A stretch of 64,000 bases of DNA from Alphaproteobacteria bacterium HGW-Alphaproteobacteria-4 (GCA_002842855.1 PHEE01000004.1:62001-126000), one strand, 5' to 3'; positions 1 to 9,319 are shown, counted from the stretch's first letter. Numbers and translations: made by a program. The notes: generated from the letters alone by a model not told the origin.

Positions 1-1
1 C

Positions 2-343
2 GAACTGGGCGTAGAGATGATCGCGGGGCCACATTGCTATGCCTTTTACGAAGGCGTCGATGTCTTCGCCGCCAAGGCAGACACCGAGTTCACCGCCTTC
101 TACCTCACCGACTTTCTGGTGCGCCAGTTCGACGCTTTCGTCTGGCGCCCGATGGGCCTTGACCGCCACCCCGAGCTGCGAGACAGCTATTTTGGCAATT
201 ACGACCGCCTGATCTATCAGGCACAAACCGACGACCCCGCGCTTGACGCGGCCGCCCGCGCCGCTGCTGCCCGGCTTGGTCTTGCCTACGAGCGCCGCTT
301 AACCGGTTACGGCGATCTGGCCCCCGCCCTCGCGGCCCTTTGA
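2..343 (+). CDS. DUF1638-like protein, 5' end cut by window edge
   Basis: The frame is open from the first bases of the window, so this is the C-terminal part of a longer gene; the first internal ATG is at 17. Visible conserved-looking stretches are GPHCYAFYEG near the new N-terminus, LTDFLVRQFD, and LDRHPELRDSYFGNYDRL followed by YQAQT. I recognise this pattern from DUF1638 proteins, which are common in Rhodobacterales and often sit near corrinoid or methyltransferase genes; their biochemical role is not settled. The gene ends in TGA and faces the MFS transporter gene tail to tail with 27 bases between the stops. Family assignment is from memory of the pattern, function unknown. Confidence 0.6.
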   Translation, partial: ELGVEMIAGPHCYAFYEGVDVFAAKADTEFTAFYLTDFLVRQFDAFVWRPMGLDRHPELRDSYFGNYDRLIYQAQTDDPALDAAARAAAARLGLAYERRLTGYGDLAPALAAL

Positions 344-370
344 CCCGCGCATCGGGCTGGCGCCCCGGCC

Positions 371-1603
371 TCAGCGCGCCTCGCGCGGGCGCAACACCAG
401 CCAGATCAGCGCCGCCCCTGCCAACACGAGGAACGGCAGCATCGCAAGGTTGACCGCCTGCCAGCCCGCCTGCGCATTCCCCGAGGCGGTGCAGTTCATC
501 AGGCTGCCCGACGACAGCGACGCCACGAACACGCCGCCGAACACCACGAAATCGTTGATGCCCTGCACCCGGCCCCGTTCTTCGGGCTTGTAGGCGGTGG
601 CGAGCATCGCGGTGGCGCCGATGAAGGCAAAGTTCCAGCCCACGCCCAGCATAATCAGCGCGACGAAGAACCGCTCCAGCTCGAACCCGCTCAGCGCAAC
701 AGCCCCTGCGCCTGCCAGAATTACCAGCCCCAACCCTACGATCAGCCGCCCGCCAAAGCGCGCAATCAGATGGCCGGTAAAAAACGCAGGCACATACATC
801 GCCAGCACATGCGCTGAAACGATGTCGGCGGCATTGCCCTGATTGAAGCCGCACCCCAGCACCGCAAGCGGGGTCGAGGTCATGACCAGATTCATCAGCG
901 CGTAGGCGACCATGCCGCAGATCATCGCCACCACGATCACCGGGTCGCGCAGCAATTCGCGCCGACTGCGGCCCCGCACGGCGGCGCCCTTGGCAACGCG
1001 ATGTTCGTCTGGGCTGTAGAGGAATGTGAACAGCAAGGGCCCGAGCAGGTTCAGCAGCACGATCACGACGTAGGTCGCCATGAACGGCACCACATGCGCC
1101 TCGGAGGTCAGCTTGGTCAGTTGCGGCCCGATCAGCGCGGCGGCCAGACCGCCCCCCATCACGTAGGAAATCGCCTTCGGCTGAAACTCGGGGCGCACCC
1201 CATCGGTCGCGGCAAAGCGGTAAAACCCCTGCGCCGACATGTAGATGCCGGTCAGAAAACTGCCCGCCATGAAGAGCGGGAACGAGTGCACATAAAGCGC
1301 GCGCGCCGCCAGTGCCGCCCCCGCCGCCCCGGCAAGGGTGGCCAGCATGAACCCCGCGCGCCGCCCGTGCCGCTGCATGAAGGCGCTCAGCGGTTGCGCC
1401 GTAAGGAGCGAGCCGAGGATGATCAGCGACAGTGGCAGCGTGGCCCAACACGGGTTCGGCGCGAGTTGCTGCCCGGCCAGCCCGCCGACGATGAAGATCA
1501 TCGACATCTGCGAGCCCAAAATTGCCTGCGCAAGCACCAGCACCGCCACATTGCGGCGGGCCTGCGAAACGGTGATGAAGGTGCTGGTTTCGGTCATCGC
1601 CAA
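371..1603 (-). CDS. MFS transporter, 12-TM permease
   Basis: A 410-residue, highly hydrophobic protein with about twelve predicted membrane spans and the usual length for the major facilitator superfamily. The short loop between spans 2 and 3 carries MQRHGRRAGF, matching the basic G-x-x-x-[D/R]-[R/K]-x-G-R-[R/K] region of MFS proteins. A longer cytoplasmic loop around residues 195-215 is rich in Arg and Lys, as expected between the two six-helix halves. The ATG at 1603 is followed two codons later by another ATG, which is equally possible. It is transcribed away from the DNA glycosylase gene at 1673. The substrate cannot be told from the sequence. Confidence 0.85.
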   Translation of the reverse strand: MAMTETSTFITVSQARRNVAVLVLAQAILGSQMSMIFIVGGLAGQQLAPNPCWATLPLSLIILGSLLTAQPLSAFMQRHGRRAGFMLATLAGAAGAALAARALYVHSFPLFMAGSFLTGIYMSAQGFYRFAATDGVRPEFQPKAISYVMGGGLAAALIGPQLTKLTSEAHVVPFMATYVVIVLLNLLGPLLFTFLYSPDEHRVAKGAAVRGRSRRELLRDPVIVVAMICGMVAYALMNLVMTSTPLAVLGCGFNQGNAADIVSAHVLAMYVPAFFTGHLIARFGGRLIVGLGLVILAGAGAVALSGFELERFFVALIMLGVGWNFAFIGATAMLATAYKPEERGRVQGINDFVVFGGVFVASLSSGSLMNCTASGNAQAGWQAVNLAMLPFLVLAGAALIWLVLRPREAR

Positions 1604-1672
1604 GGCCTAGCGCGGCGGCGCCGAAATGGAAAGGGGCTGGCGGCGCGCGCGGGCTTGCGCCAGACTGCGGCG

Positions 1673-2302
1673 ATGCCCGGTGTGATCCTGATATCCGATG
1701 CGCAACTGACCGAAGCGGCGGCGGACCTTGCCGCGCGCGAGCCGGTGTTTGCGCGGGCGCTGCAGGTGGTCGGCCCGCTGCCGCTGCGCCGGGTGCCCGA
1801 TGGATTTCTGGCGCTGCGCGATTCGATTATCGGCCAACAGGTTTCGGTTGCCTCGGCCCGTGCGATCCGCGCGCGGCTCGATGCGGCCGGGTTCGACCAT
1901 GAAGACGCCATGGCGGCGGCGGATGAGGGGGCTTTGCGCAGCTGCGGCCTGTCGCGGCAGAAACTCCGCTACCTTTCGGCGCTGGCCGCGGCGCGGCTCG
2001 ATTATGATGCCTTGCGCAGGCTGCCGAACGAGGCGGTCGTCGCGGCGCTGTTGCCGCTGCCCGGCATTGGCCGCTGGACCGCCGAGATGTATCTGATGTT
2101 CGCGCTTGGCCGCGCCGATGTGTTCGCGCCAGACGACCTTGCACTGGCCGAGGCGGCGCGGATGCTGTTCGCCCTGCCCGACCGCCCGCGCCCCAAGGCT
2201 TTCGCCGCAATGGCCGCCCCCTGGGCGCCCTGGCGCGCGGTTGCGGCGCGCCTGCTCTGGGCCTATTACGCGCGCACGAAACGCCGCGAGGGGGTAGGAT
2301 GA
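1673..2302 (+). CDS. DNA-3-methyladenine glycosylase II (AlkA-like)
   Basis: A 209-residue base-excision repair glycosylase of the HhH-GPD superfamily, expected to cut alkylated bases from DNA. The helix-hairpin-helix is LPGIGRWTAE at residues 129-138, and the GPD part DVFAPDDLAL follows; by analogy with AlkA the catalytic aspartate is the second Asp of PDD, residue 155. The protein lacks the AlkA N-terminal TBP-like domain, as in the short family members. The start ATG at 1673 is chosen because upstream in-frame codons overlap the divergent MFS gene and do not resemble the family. Its TGA overlaps the ATG of the next gene (ATGA), so the two are probably cotranscribed and translationally coupled. 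Confidence 0.88.
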   Translation: MPGVILISDAQLTEAAADLAAREPVFARALQVVGPLPLRRVPDGFLALRDSIIGQQVSVASARAIRARLDAAGFDHEDAMAAADEGALRSCGLSRQKLRYLSALAAARLDYDALRRLPNEAVVAALLPLPGIGRWTAEMYLMFALGRADVFAPDDLALAEAARMLFALPDRPRPKAFAAMAAPWAPWRAVAARLLWAYYARTKRREGVG

Positions 2303-2964
2303 CACGGATTCTGAAAGCCGCGCGCCGGGCGCCGAAATCGGGCACCGCAAAATCTGCGGTGGTGTTCCTGCATGGCTACGGTGCAGACGGCGCCGACCTT
2401 TTGGGTCTTGCCGACCCGCTGGCACCGCATCTGCCCGATACGCTGTTCATCGCCCCCGATGCGCCCGAGCCCTGCGCGGGCAACCCGTTCGGGCGGCAAT
2501 GGTTCCCGATTCCCCGGCTCGACGGGTCGTCGCAAGCCGATTCAGAAGATGGTTTTGACCGCGCTACCAATGACTTGCAGGCGTTTCTTGATACACTACT
2601 TGAGGATAGCAGCTTAACACCTTCGCAAATATTACTTTTCGGATTTTCGCAAGGCTCAATGATGGCCCTTCATGTGGCGCCGCGCCGTGCCGCGCCGATC
2701 GCCGGGGTGGTCGCCTTTTCGGGCCGCCTGCTGCGCCCCGAACGGCTTGCGGCTGAACTGCGGGCAAGACCACCGGTGCTGCTGGTGCACGGTGACGCCG
2801 ACCCGATGGTGGATTTCGCCGAGATGGGCCGCGCGGGCGACGCGCTGGTGGCGGCGGGGTTTGACACCTTTGCCCATGTGATGCGCGGCACCGGCCACGG
2901 CATTGCCCCCGACGGGCTGAGCGTGGCGCTGGCGTTCATGGTTGAACGGTTGCGCGGCGCCTGA
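2299..2964 (+). CDS. alpha/beta-hydrolase, phospholipase/carboxylesterase family
   Basis: A 221-residue serine esterase of the YpfH/EstB type. The oxyanion region is LHGYGADGADL (residues 24-34), the nucleophile is Ser117 in GFSQG, the acid is probably Asp168 in HGDADPMVDF and the base His200 in GTGHGI. No signal peptide is visible, so it is probably cytoplasmic. It overlaps the glycosylase stop by four bases. The segment coding for roughly residues 80-120 is clearly AT-richer than its surroundings and uses TTA, ATA and CTA codons that are rare elsewhere in this window, although the protein motif remains intact. The natural substrate is unknown. Confidence 0.85.
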   Translation: MTRILKAARRAPKSGTAKSAVVFLHGYGADGADLLGLADPLAPHLPDTLFIAPDAPEPCAGNPFGRQWFPIPRLDGSSQADSEDGFDRATNDLQAFLDTLLEDSSLTPSQILLFGFSQGSMMALHVAPRRAAPIAGVVAFSGRLLRPERLAAELRARPPVLLVHGDADPMVDFAEMGRAGDALVAAGFDTFAHVMRGTGHGIAPDGLSVALAFMVERLRGA

Positions 2965-3110
2965 CCTGTCACCGCCGTGTCACGCAGTCACGCTATTGCG
3001 CTGTCATCGCGATATGGCGGGGCTTGCCCCCGCGCAAGCGCCAGATATAGTGGCACCAACCCGGAGCGCCCGGCGCAGACCCGCGTCATGGCCCCGGCCA
3101 GGCAAGGGTG

Positions 3111-3719
3111 ATGTGGGCGATGCCCGATGACCACACAGGCCATGACTTTCGCACGAGCTTCGTGCGCGAACCCGCTGCGCTGAAACAGTTTCCGGCGCTG
3201 GTGCTCAATGCCGATTTCCGCCCCCTCAGCTACTACCCGCTGTCGCTCTGGCCATGGCAAGAGGCGATCAAGGCAGTGTTTGCCGACCGGGTCACGATTC
3301 TGGCCGAATATGATGCGGTAGTGCGCAGCCAGCGCTCGGCCATGCATATCCCCTCGGTGGTGGTGCTGAAAGATTACATCAGGCCGCAAAAACGGGTCGC
3401 TTTCACCCGTTTCAACCTCTTTCTGCGCGACGAGTTTTGTTGCCAATATTGCGGCGCGCGCAGCGATCTGACCTTTGACCATGTCGTGCCCCGCTCGCGC
3501 GGCGGGCTGACAAGCTGGCAGAACGTGGTCGCCGCCTGCGCGCCGTGCAACCTGCGCAAGGCCAACAAGTCGCTGCGCCAGGCGGGCATGACGCTGCGCT
3601 CCACCCCCCGCGCGCCCGATGTCGAGCACATGAATGCCGTGGGCCGACGTTTTCCGCCGGGCCACCTGCACGAAAGCTGGCTCGATTTTCTCTACTGGGA
3701 TGCCGAACTCGAAGCCTGA
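3111..3719 (+). CDS. HNH endonuclease family protein
   Basis: A 202-residue protein whose C-terminal half carries a Cys-type HNH nuclease motif: CQYCG, then DHVVPRSRGG, then NVVAACAPCN. The two CxxC pairs should bind a structural zinc, and His of DHVVP is the expected general base. The N-terminal half (VLNADFRPLSYYPLSLWPWQ) is the conserved segment seen in a widespread bacterial family of such proteins, which is chromosomal and not linked to restriction systems here. Possible starts are GTG 3108, ATG 3111 and ATG 3120; AAGGG lies just before 3111. It ends 19 bases from the convergent pgi stop. The biological role is not known. Confidence 0.8.
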   Translation: MWAMPDDHTGHDFRTSFVREPAALKQFPALVLNADFRPLSYYPLSLWPWQEAIKAVFADRVTILAEYDAVVRSQRSAMHIPSVVVLKDYIRPQKRVAFTRFNLFLRDEFCCQYCGARSDLTFDHVVPRSRGGLTSWQNVVAACAPCNLRKANKSLRQAGMTLRSTPRAPDVEHMNAVGRRFPPGHLHESWLDFLYWDAELEA

Positions 3720-3738
3720 TGCCGCAGCGCCGCCCCGA

Positions 3739-5349
3739 TCAGTGCTCGCGCAGGGCGCGCAGCCGCGCGGCGAGCGCCAGCGTCGATCCGTCTTTGCCAG
3801 TGCCGGGGTCCGACCCGTCGAGCACCGGCGCAAGTGCCAGCGCCAGTTCCTTGCCCAGTTCCACCCCCCACTGGTCAAAGCTGTTCAGCCCCAGAATCAC
3901 CCCTTCGCAGAACACCCGATGTTCATAAATCGCAAGGATTCCGCCCAGCACATGCGGTGTGAGGCGCGGATAAAGCAGCGTTGTCGAAGGGCGGTTCCCC
4001 GGAAATACCCGGTGGCGTGCCTGTCGTTCCAGCTCGGTTCCGCGCAGCCCCTTGGCCTGCAATAGCGTCGTCGCCTCGGCGACGCCACGCCCGCGCATCA
4101 GCGCCTCGGATTGCGCAAGGCAGTTTGCGGCAAGCAGCAGGTGCTGGTGGTCAAGCCCCGGCTCGTGCCCTTCGGCGGCAAGCAGAAACTCGCACGGCAC
4201 CACGCGGGTGCCCTGATGGATCAGCTGGTAAAATGCGTGCTGGCCATTGGTGCCGGGCTCGCCCCAGACCACCGGGCCGGAATGCCGCGGCAGGTCTGAC
4301 CCATTGATCGCCACGCGCTTGCCGTTGCTCTCCATTTCAAGCTGTTGCAAATAGGCGGGCAGGCGCGAAAGATGCTGGTCGTAGGGCAGCACCGCGCGGG
4401 TAGCATGGCCACAGACCTGATTGTGCCAGATACCTACCAAGGCCAGCAGCACCGGCAGGTTGCGCGCTAACGGGGCCGTGCGGAAATGCGCGTCAATCTC
4501 GGCGGCACCCGCAAGAAAGGCGTCAAAATGCGCGGGGCCGATAGCGAGCATCAATGGCAGCCCGATCGGCCCCCAAAGCGAATAACGCCCGCCGACCCAG
4601 TCGGCAAAGCCGAACACCCGCTCGGGCGCGATGCCAAACGCCGCCGTGCGTTCGGCCGAACTTGAGACGGCGGCAAATTGTGCCGCCGGGTCGGCCACGC
4701 TGGCCGCCATCCATGCGCGCGCGGTGGCGGCGTTGGTCATCGTCTCGATGGTGGTGAAGGTTTTCGAGGCGATGATGACAAGCGTCGTCTCGGGGTTCAG
4801 AGGCGCGAGCACATCATGCACATGCGCGCCATCGACGTTGGAAACAAAATGGCACCGCGGCCCGGTGTGGTAGGGCGCCAGCGCCAGCGTCGCCATTGCG
4901 GGGCCAAGGTCAGACCCGCCGATGCCGATGTTCACGACATCCGTGATGGCGCCGCCCTGCCCGCAAAACCGCCCCTCGCGCACGTCGCGCGCAAAGGCCA
5001 CCAGCCGCGCATGGGTGGCACGCACCTCGGGCAGCACGTCTTGCCCGCCAACCTCAAGAACGCCTTGCATGTTGCGCAGCGCCGTATGCAGCACCGCGCG
5101 GCCCTCGGTTTCGTTGATCAGCTCGCCGGCAAACATTGCCTCGCGCCGCGCCGCAAGCCCCGCAGCTTCCGCCAGCGACAAAAGCAGGCTGCGGGCCTTG
5201 GCGTCGATGTTGGTCTTGGAATAATCGAACAGAAAATTTGCGGCCTCGGCCGAAAAATCGCCTGCGCGGGCGGGATCATCGAACAGCGCCAGCATCGGGC
5301 GGTTGGCGGTGGCCGTGTGGTGGCGGGAAAGGTCGTGCCAGATCGTCAT
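3739..5349 (-). CDS. pgi: glucose-6-phosphate isomerase
   Basis: A 536-residue phosphoglucose isomerase interconverting glucose-6-phosphate and fructose-6-phosphate in the cytoplasm. The signatures are visible: GIGGSDLGP for sugar-phosphate binding, [13 protein letters not shown], and [18 protein letters not shown] containing the catalytic region near residue 370. Length agrees with the family. It is the last gene of zwf-pgl-pgi; its ATG shares one base with the pgl stop (TAATG), so translation is coupled. In organisms using the Entner-Doudoroff route this gene returns fructose-6-phosphate to the glucose-6-phosphate pool. Identification is secure. Confidence 0.96.
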   Translation of the reverse strand: MTIWHDLSRHHTATANRPMLALFDDPARAGDFSAEAANFLFDYSKTNIDAKARSLLLSLAEAAGLAARREAMFAGELINETEGRAVLHTALRNMQGVLEVGGQDVLPEVRATHARLVAFARDVREGRFCGQGGAITDVVNIGIGGSDLGPAMATLALAPYHTGPRCHFVSNVDGAHVHDVLAPLNPETTLVIIASKTFTTIETMTNAATARAWMAASVADPAAQFAAVSSSAERTAAFGIAPERVFGFADWVGGRYSLWGPIGLPLMLAIGPAHFDAFLAGAAEIDAHFRTAPLARNLPVLLALVGIWHNQVCGHATRAVLPYDQHLSRLPAYLQQLEMESNGKRVAINGSDLPRHSGPVVWGEPGTNGQHAFYQLIHQGTRVVPCEFLLAAEGHEPGLDHQHLLLAANCLAQSEALMRGRGVAEATTLLQAKGLRGTELERQARHRVFPGNRPSTTLLYPRLTPHVLGGILAIYEHRVFCEGVILGLNSFDQWGVELGKELALALAPVLDGSDPGTGKDGSTLALAARLRALREH

Positions 5350-6020
5350 TATTCTGCCCAGTGAACGGTGGCGTGGGGCAGCACCGCGCGAATCGGTGCC
5401 TCGGTCGGGGCGAGCCCTTCGGCGCGCAAAACCGCAGCGCGCTTGGCGGCGCCGGTGATCAGAACATGGGTATGCAGCGCCCCCGCCAGCACCGGCGCAG
5501 TCAGCGTGATGCGCGCCTCGGGCACCCCTGGCGCACGCAGCGCCATCAGCACCGGCGCGTCGGGGGCGAGCGCCTCGGCCAGACGGTCGGCGCCGGGAAA
5601 GAGGCTGGCGGTGTGCATGTCGTCGCCCATGCCCAGCAGCAGCACGGTGATCGGCAAATGCGGTGCGATGCCCTGGGCCAGCGATGCAAGGGCCGCCTCG
5701 GGTTCGGGGGTGTCGGCGTAAAGCGGCAGCAATTGCGCCGCGCCAGCGCGCCCGTGCAAAAGCCGCGCGCGCAGCTGCCGGGTGTTGGAGCGGCTCGAAC
5801 TTTCCGGCACCCAGCGCTCATCGCCCAGAAACACCGCGACATTGGCCCAATCAAGATCAACGCCCGAAAGCGTGTCGAACACCGGCCCCGGCGTGCTGCC
5901 CCCCGGCACGCAAAGCGAGGCGCGCCCGCCAGCCCGCAACGCCTGCCCCAGCTCGGCTGCGATGCGATCTGCCAGCGCCAGCGCCATGAATTCGCGGTCG
6001 GGGTATTCGATCAGGTTCAT
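5349..6020 (-). CDS. pgl: 6-phosphogluconolactonase
   Basis: A 223-residue enzyme that hydrolyses 6-phosphogluconolactone, the product of Zwf, to 6-phosphogluconate. Family features seen are the N-terminal [15 protein letters not shown] segment, [12 protein letters not shown] followed by [11 protein letters not shown], and [15 protein letters not shown] carrying the catalytic His region. It belongs to the DevB/SOL type. Start ATG at 6020 overlaps the zwf stop by four bases. Its position between zwf and pgi is the standard oxidative glucose-6-phosphate order in alphaproteobacteria, and it is the rate-assisting middle step of that module. Confidence 0.95.
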   Translation of the reverse strand: MNLIEYPDREFMALALADRIAAELGQALRAGGRASLCVPGGSTPGPVFDTLSGVDLDWANVAVFLGDERWVPESSSRSNTRQLRARLLHGRAGAAQLLPLYADTPEPEAALASLAQGIAPHLPITVLLLGMGDDMHTASLFPGADRLAEALAPDAPVLMALRAPGVPEARITLTAPVLAGALHTHVLITGAAKRAAVLRAEGLAPTEAPIRAVLPHATVHWAE

Positions 6021-7468
6021 TCGCGGATCTCGCGCCAGCGGCGGCCATCGCGGTGCATCAACATAAGCGCATCCTCGGGGCCGCTTGACCCTGCATCATA
6101 GGGTTGCGGGCGCGCCTTGGCGGCCTCCCACCCGGCGATGATCGGGTCGGTCCAGGCCCAGGCCGCCTCAACCTCGTCGCCGCGCATGAACAGGGTCTGA
6201 TTGCCGCGAATAACATCCATGATCAGCCGTTCATAGGCATCGGGCATATCGGCGCCCTCTTCCCCCAGGGCTTCGGCGAATGACATATCGAGCGGCACCT
6301 GCACAAGGCGCATGCCACCCGGCCCCGGTTCCTTGATCATCATCTTCAGGTTCATGCCTTCATTCGGTTGCAGCCGGATCACCAGCATATTCTCGCGCCA
6401 ATCCGATTCGTCGTCAAAGATCGAATGCGGCGGCTCCTTGAACACCACGGCAATCTCGCTGGTGCGGGCGCGCAGCTTCTTGCCGGTGCGCAGGTAAAAG
6501 GGCGTGCCCTTCCAGCGCCAGTTGGCAACGTGGCAGCGCAGCGCAATGTAGCTTTCGGTGCGGCTTTGCGGGTCGCCCGCGTCATCGCGGTACGAGGTGC
6601 CACTGGCGTCAACATACTGGCCGCGCACGATATCTTCGGATGTCAGCGGGTCGAGCGCGCGGATCACTTTCAGCTTTTCGTCGCGCACCGCGTCGGGATC
6701 GAAGTGATAAGGCGGCTCCATCGCGATCAGGCACAAGAGCTGCATCAGGTGGTTTTGCACCATGTCGCGCATCGCGCCCGAGGTATCGTAATAGGCACCA
6801 CGCCCGCCCACGCCCACGGTTTCGGCCACGGTAATCTGCACATGGTCCACGTATTGCGCGTTCCAGAGCGGCTCGAACAGGATATTGGCAAAGCGCACCG
6901 CCATCAGGTTTTGCACCGTTTCCTTGCCGAGATAGTGGTCGATCCGGTAGATCTGGCTTTCCGAAAAGTGAGCAGCCAGCGTGGCGTTGAGCGCGCGCGC
7001 CGAAGCAAGGTCGCGGCCAAAGGGCTTTTCCACCACAATTCGGGCTTGCGCACCGGCAATAGCATGTTTGTGCAACCGCTCGGCCAGCGCCCCGAAAAGC
7101 GTGGGCGCGACCGAGAAATAGAAGGCCTGCACCCGGTCAGGGCGCACCAGAGCCTTCAGTTCCGTCCATCCGCCATCGCCGGTGGCATCGATCGCCACAT
7201 AGCGCAGACAGTGCAGAAACGCCGCAATCTGCGCCGCGTCTTGCTTGGCAGGGTCTACGAACTGGGCAATCGCTGCCTCGACCTGAGCACGGAACTGATC
7301 GTGCGAAAGATCGGCGCGGGCGGCGCCGATGATGCAGGCATCTTCGGGAACCTGGCCACCCAGAAAGCGCCGGTAAAGGCCCGGAAAAATCTTGCGCCGG
7401 GCCAGATCGCCGGTGGCGCCAAAGATCACGAGGTCGAACGGATCGACCGGAATGACGCGCGAGACCAT
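6017..7468 (-). CDS. zwf: glucose-6-phosphate 1-dehydrogenase
   Basis: A 483-residue NAD(P)-dependent enzyme oxidising glucose-6-phosphate to the lactone. The N-terminal nucleotide-binding motif is FGATGDLARRKIFPGLYRR and the substrate/active-site motif is RIDHYLGKETVQN around residue 200. The ATG at 7468 is chosen over upstream codons because AAGGAG lies at the right distance and homology begins there. It is the first gene of zwf-pgl-pgi. A perfect palindrome GTTAGCGCTAAC at 7487-7498 lies between the likely promoter and the start codon, implying repression by a LacI-family regulator. Confidence 0.96.
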   Translation of the reverse strand: MVSRVIPVDPFDLVIFGATGDLARRKIFPGLYRRFLGGQVPEDACIIGAARADLSHDQFRAQVEAAIAQFVDPAKQDAAQIAAFLHCLRYVAIDATGDGGWTELKALVRPDRVQAFYFSVAPTLFGALAERLHKHAIAGAQARIVVEKPFGRDLASARALNATLAAHFSESQIYRIDHYLGKETVQNLMAVRFANILFEPLWNAQYVDHVQITVAETVGVGGRGAYYDTSGAMRDMVQNHLMQLLCLIAMEPPYHFDPDAVRDEKLKVIRALDPLTSEDIVRGQYVDASGTSYRDDAGDPQSRTESYIALRCHVANWRWKGTPFYLRTGKKLRARTSEIAVVFKEPPHSIFDDESDWRENMLVIRLQPNEGMNLKMMIKEPGPGGMRLVQVPLDMSFAEALGEEGADMPDAYERLIMDVIRGNQTLFMRGDEVEAAWAWTDPIIAGWEAAKARPQPYDAGSSGPEDALMLMHRDGRRWREIRE

Positions 7469-7486
7469 GCGGTTGGCTCCTTGAGG

Positions 7487-7498
7487 GTTAGCGCTAAC
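7487..7498. promoter_or_regulatory. LacI-type operator before zwf
   Basis: A perfect 12-base palindrome, GTTAGCGCTAAC, 19 bases upstream of the zwf ATG. The TAGCGCTA core with a central CG step is typical of LacI-family operators. On the minus strand a possible promoter lies just upstream (TAGACT, about 16 bases, CTACAA), placing the palindrome near the transcription start. Inference: this is a site for a sugar-metabolism repressor, perhaps CceR, a LacI-family regulator known in Rhodobacter to control Entner-Doudoroff genes. No regulator gene is in the window. Confidence 0.5.
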
Positions 7499-7565
7499 GC
7501 GGGTCTTGTAGCGCCCCGGCCCGGATAAGTCTAGCACCGCGCGCCGCGCCGGGCCAGCGCCCGTG

Positions 7566-8108
7566 TCAGCCCGCCAGCGCCTTGCCAAGCCGTTGCAGCC
7601 GCGCGCGTTTCATCAGCGCGCGTAGCGGCTGCGGGGTGCCCAGTGCCGCCCCGGCGCGGGCGCGCACCGTTTCGGCAACCTCGGCCATGGCCTCGGGGTG
7701 GTGCGACCACAGCTCCCACAAAAACCCGTCAGGGTCGCGCCGCGCGATGCCCTCGGCGGCCAGCGCACCGCGCGGAAAGTCGGCGCGGTTCGTTGTGATG
7801 ATGGCATCGGCGCCGCCCGCGATGGCAGCGGCGAACACATGAATGTCATTCTCGTCGGGCAGGTGCAGCCGCGCCTCCAACCCCTCGCGCCGCGCCACGA
7901 TGGCGGCAGGAAACGCCGCCTTCAGCGCCGCGATTTCGCCGCGCGCAAAGGCCTCTTCGCCGGGCCCCAGTTTGACCGTGGCGCGGGCCCATTCCTCCAG
8001 AATCCGTTCGGACCAAAGCGGCGTGTAAAGCCCCGCCTGCGCCGCCCCCACCAGCATTTCGCGCAACACCGTGGGGTAGAGCACGCAGGCATCAAGCAGC
8101 GCGCGCAT
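7566..8108 (-). CDS. PIN-domain protein (RSP_2648-like)
   Basis: A 180-residue protein with a PIN nuclease-like fold: LLDACVL at residues 4-10 supplies the first acidic residue, and DENDIHVFAAAIAGGADAI with ITTN further on supplies the later acidic cluster. PIN domains cleave RNA with bound metal ions. The gene is not next to a small antitoxin; its neighbour is an RNA methyltransferase whose stop it overlaps by one base, and this pair is conserved in Rhodobacterales. That argues for a housekeeping or RNA-processing role over a toxin. Family naming is from memory; activity is untested. Confidence 0.75.
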   Translation of the reverse strand: MRALLDACVLYPTVLREMLVGAAQAGLYTPLWSERILEEWARATVKLGPGEEAFARGEIAALKAAFPAAIVARREGLEARLHLPDENDIHVFAAAIAGGADAIITTNRADFPRGALAAEGIARRDPDGFLWELWSHHPEAMAEVAETVRARAGAALGTPQPLRALMKRARLQRLGKALAG

Positions 8109-9319
8109 CAGTCGAGCCGGAAAAAGAGCGCCTTGAGATAGGCGCTTTCGGCCAGTTGCGGCAACATCGGATGGTCAGGCCCGGCGCCACCGGTAAAGAT
8201 CAGCTGCCCGCGCCGCCCGGCCCGCCCGATGCCGCGCGCAGACGCGTTGCGAAAGGCGCTCAGGTCAACCGCGTGCGAGCAGGAGCACAGGCCGATATAG
8301 CCGCCCGGCGCCACCAGACGCGCCGCCATCAGCGCCACCCGCTCATAGGCGCGCAAGCCTGCCTCCAGCGCGGGTTTGGCCGGGGCAAAGGCGGGCGGAT
8401 CGCACACCACCACCTCGAACTGCGCGGCCTCGGCCGCCAACGCCTCCATCGCGGCAAAGGCATCGCCCTGCCGGGTCGCGAGCTGCGCAGCCTGCCCCAT
8501 CGCCTCGGCTCCCTGCGCCGCAAGCGCCAACGCCGGGGCCGACGCATCGACCGCCAGCGCCGATTGCGCCCCGCCTGCAAGGCAGGCGAGCGCAAAACCT
8601 CCGACATGGCTGAACACATCAAGCACCCGTCCACCCGCCGCCAGCCTTGCGGCAAAGGCGTGGTTCGGACGCTGGTCAAAGAACAGCCCGGTTTTCTGCC
8701 CGCCCAGCAGATCGGCCATGTAGGTGGCGCCGTTCATCGGCACCGGCAACGGCCCCGCCAGTGCGCCCTGCAAAAGCACCGTTTCCTCGGGCAACCCTTC
8801 CAGCCCGCGCGCGCGGCCCGCGCCGTTCTTGACGATTGTCGTGACCCCCGTCACCTCGGCCAGTGCCGCCGCCAGATCGGCCAGATGCGCCTCGGCCCAG
8901 GCAGCGTTGGGCTGGATTACGGCGGCATCGCCAAAACGATCGATGATGACACCGGGCAGGCCATCGGCCTCGGCATGCACCAGCCGATAGAATGGCGCAT
9001 CGTAAAGCCGCGCGCGCAAGGCAAGCGCGCGCGCGAGCCGTGCGGCAAACCACGCCCGGTCGATCACCGCGCCCGCATCGCGGTCAAGCACGCGCGCGAT
9101 GATCTTCGAGTGGGTGTTGACCGTGACCAGCGCCAGCTCGCGCCGCTCGGCATCTTCCAGCACAGCCAGCGCGCCGGGGGCAAGGCCTTGCGTGCGCCGG
9201 TCGGTCACCAACTCGTCGGCATAAACCCAAGGAAAGCCGTGGCGAATGGCGCGCGCCTCGGCCTTGGGGCGCAGGCGCACCACCGGGTGCGCGCGGAACG
9301 GGGTATCGCTGTCGATCAT
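8108..9319 (-). CDS. RNA methyltransferase, RlmI-like class I SAM enzyme
   Basis: A protein of 403 residues with an N-terminal PUA-like RNA-binding part (RLRPKAEARAIRHGFPWVYADE), a middle EEHE-type domain containing GLPGVIIDRFGD, and a C-terminal Rossmann methyltransferase with GRVLDVFSHVGGF as the SAM loop and CDPPAF as motif IV. It resembles RlmI, which methylates 23S rRNA cytosine, but the target here is not proven. The start is either ATG 9319 or the GTG at 9334 five codons upstream; neither has a strong ribosome-binding site. It is paired with the PIN gene downstream. Confidence 0.85.
   Translation of the reverse strand: MIDSDTPFRAHPVVRLRPKAEARAIRHGFPWVYADELVTDRRTQGLAPGALAVLEDAERRELALVTVNTHSKIIARVLDRDAGAVIDRAWFAARLARALALRARLYDAPFYRLVHAEADGLPGVIIDRFGDAAVIQPNAAWAEAHLADLAAALAEVTGVTTIVKNGAGRARGLEGLPEETVLLQGALAGPLPVPMNGATYMADLLGGQKTGLFFDQRPNHAFAARLAAGGRVLDVFSHVGGFALACLAGGAQSALAVDASAPALALAAQGAEAMGQAAQLATRQGDAFAAMEALAAEAAQFEVVVCDPPAFAPAKPALEAGLRAYERVALMAARLVAPGGYIGLCSCSHAVDLSAFRNASARGIGRAGRRGQLIFTGGAGPDHPMLPQLAESAYLKALFFRLD

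Noticed and set aside
3017-3033. GCGGGG/CCCCGC stem-loop between the esterase and HNH genes
   Set aside because: Six base pairs with no T-run in this GC content is expected by chance; not called a terminator.
3111-3719. HNH gene as part of a restriction or phage-defence system
   Set aside because: No methyltransferase, helicase or other defence gene is near; the protein matches a chromosomal housekeeping-like family.
7566-8108. PIN protein as a toxin of a toxin-antitoxin pair
   Set aside because: No small antitoxin gene is adjacent; the partner is a conserved RNA methyltransferase, as in other Rhodobacterales.
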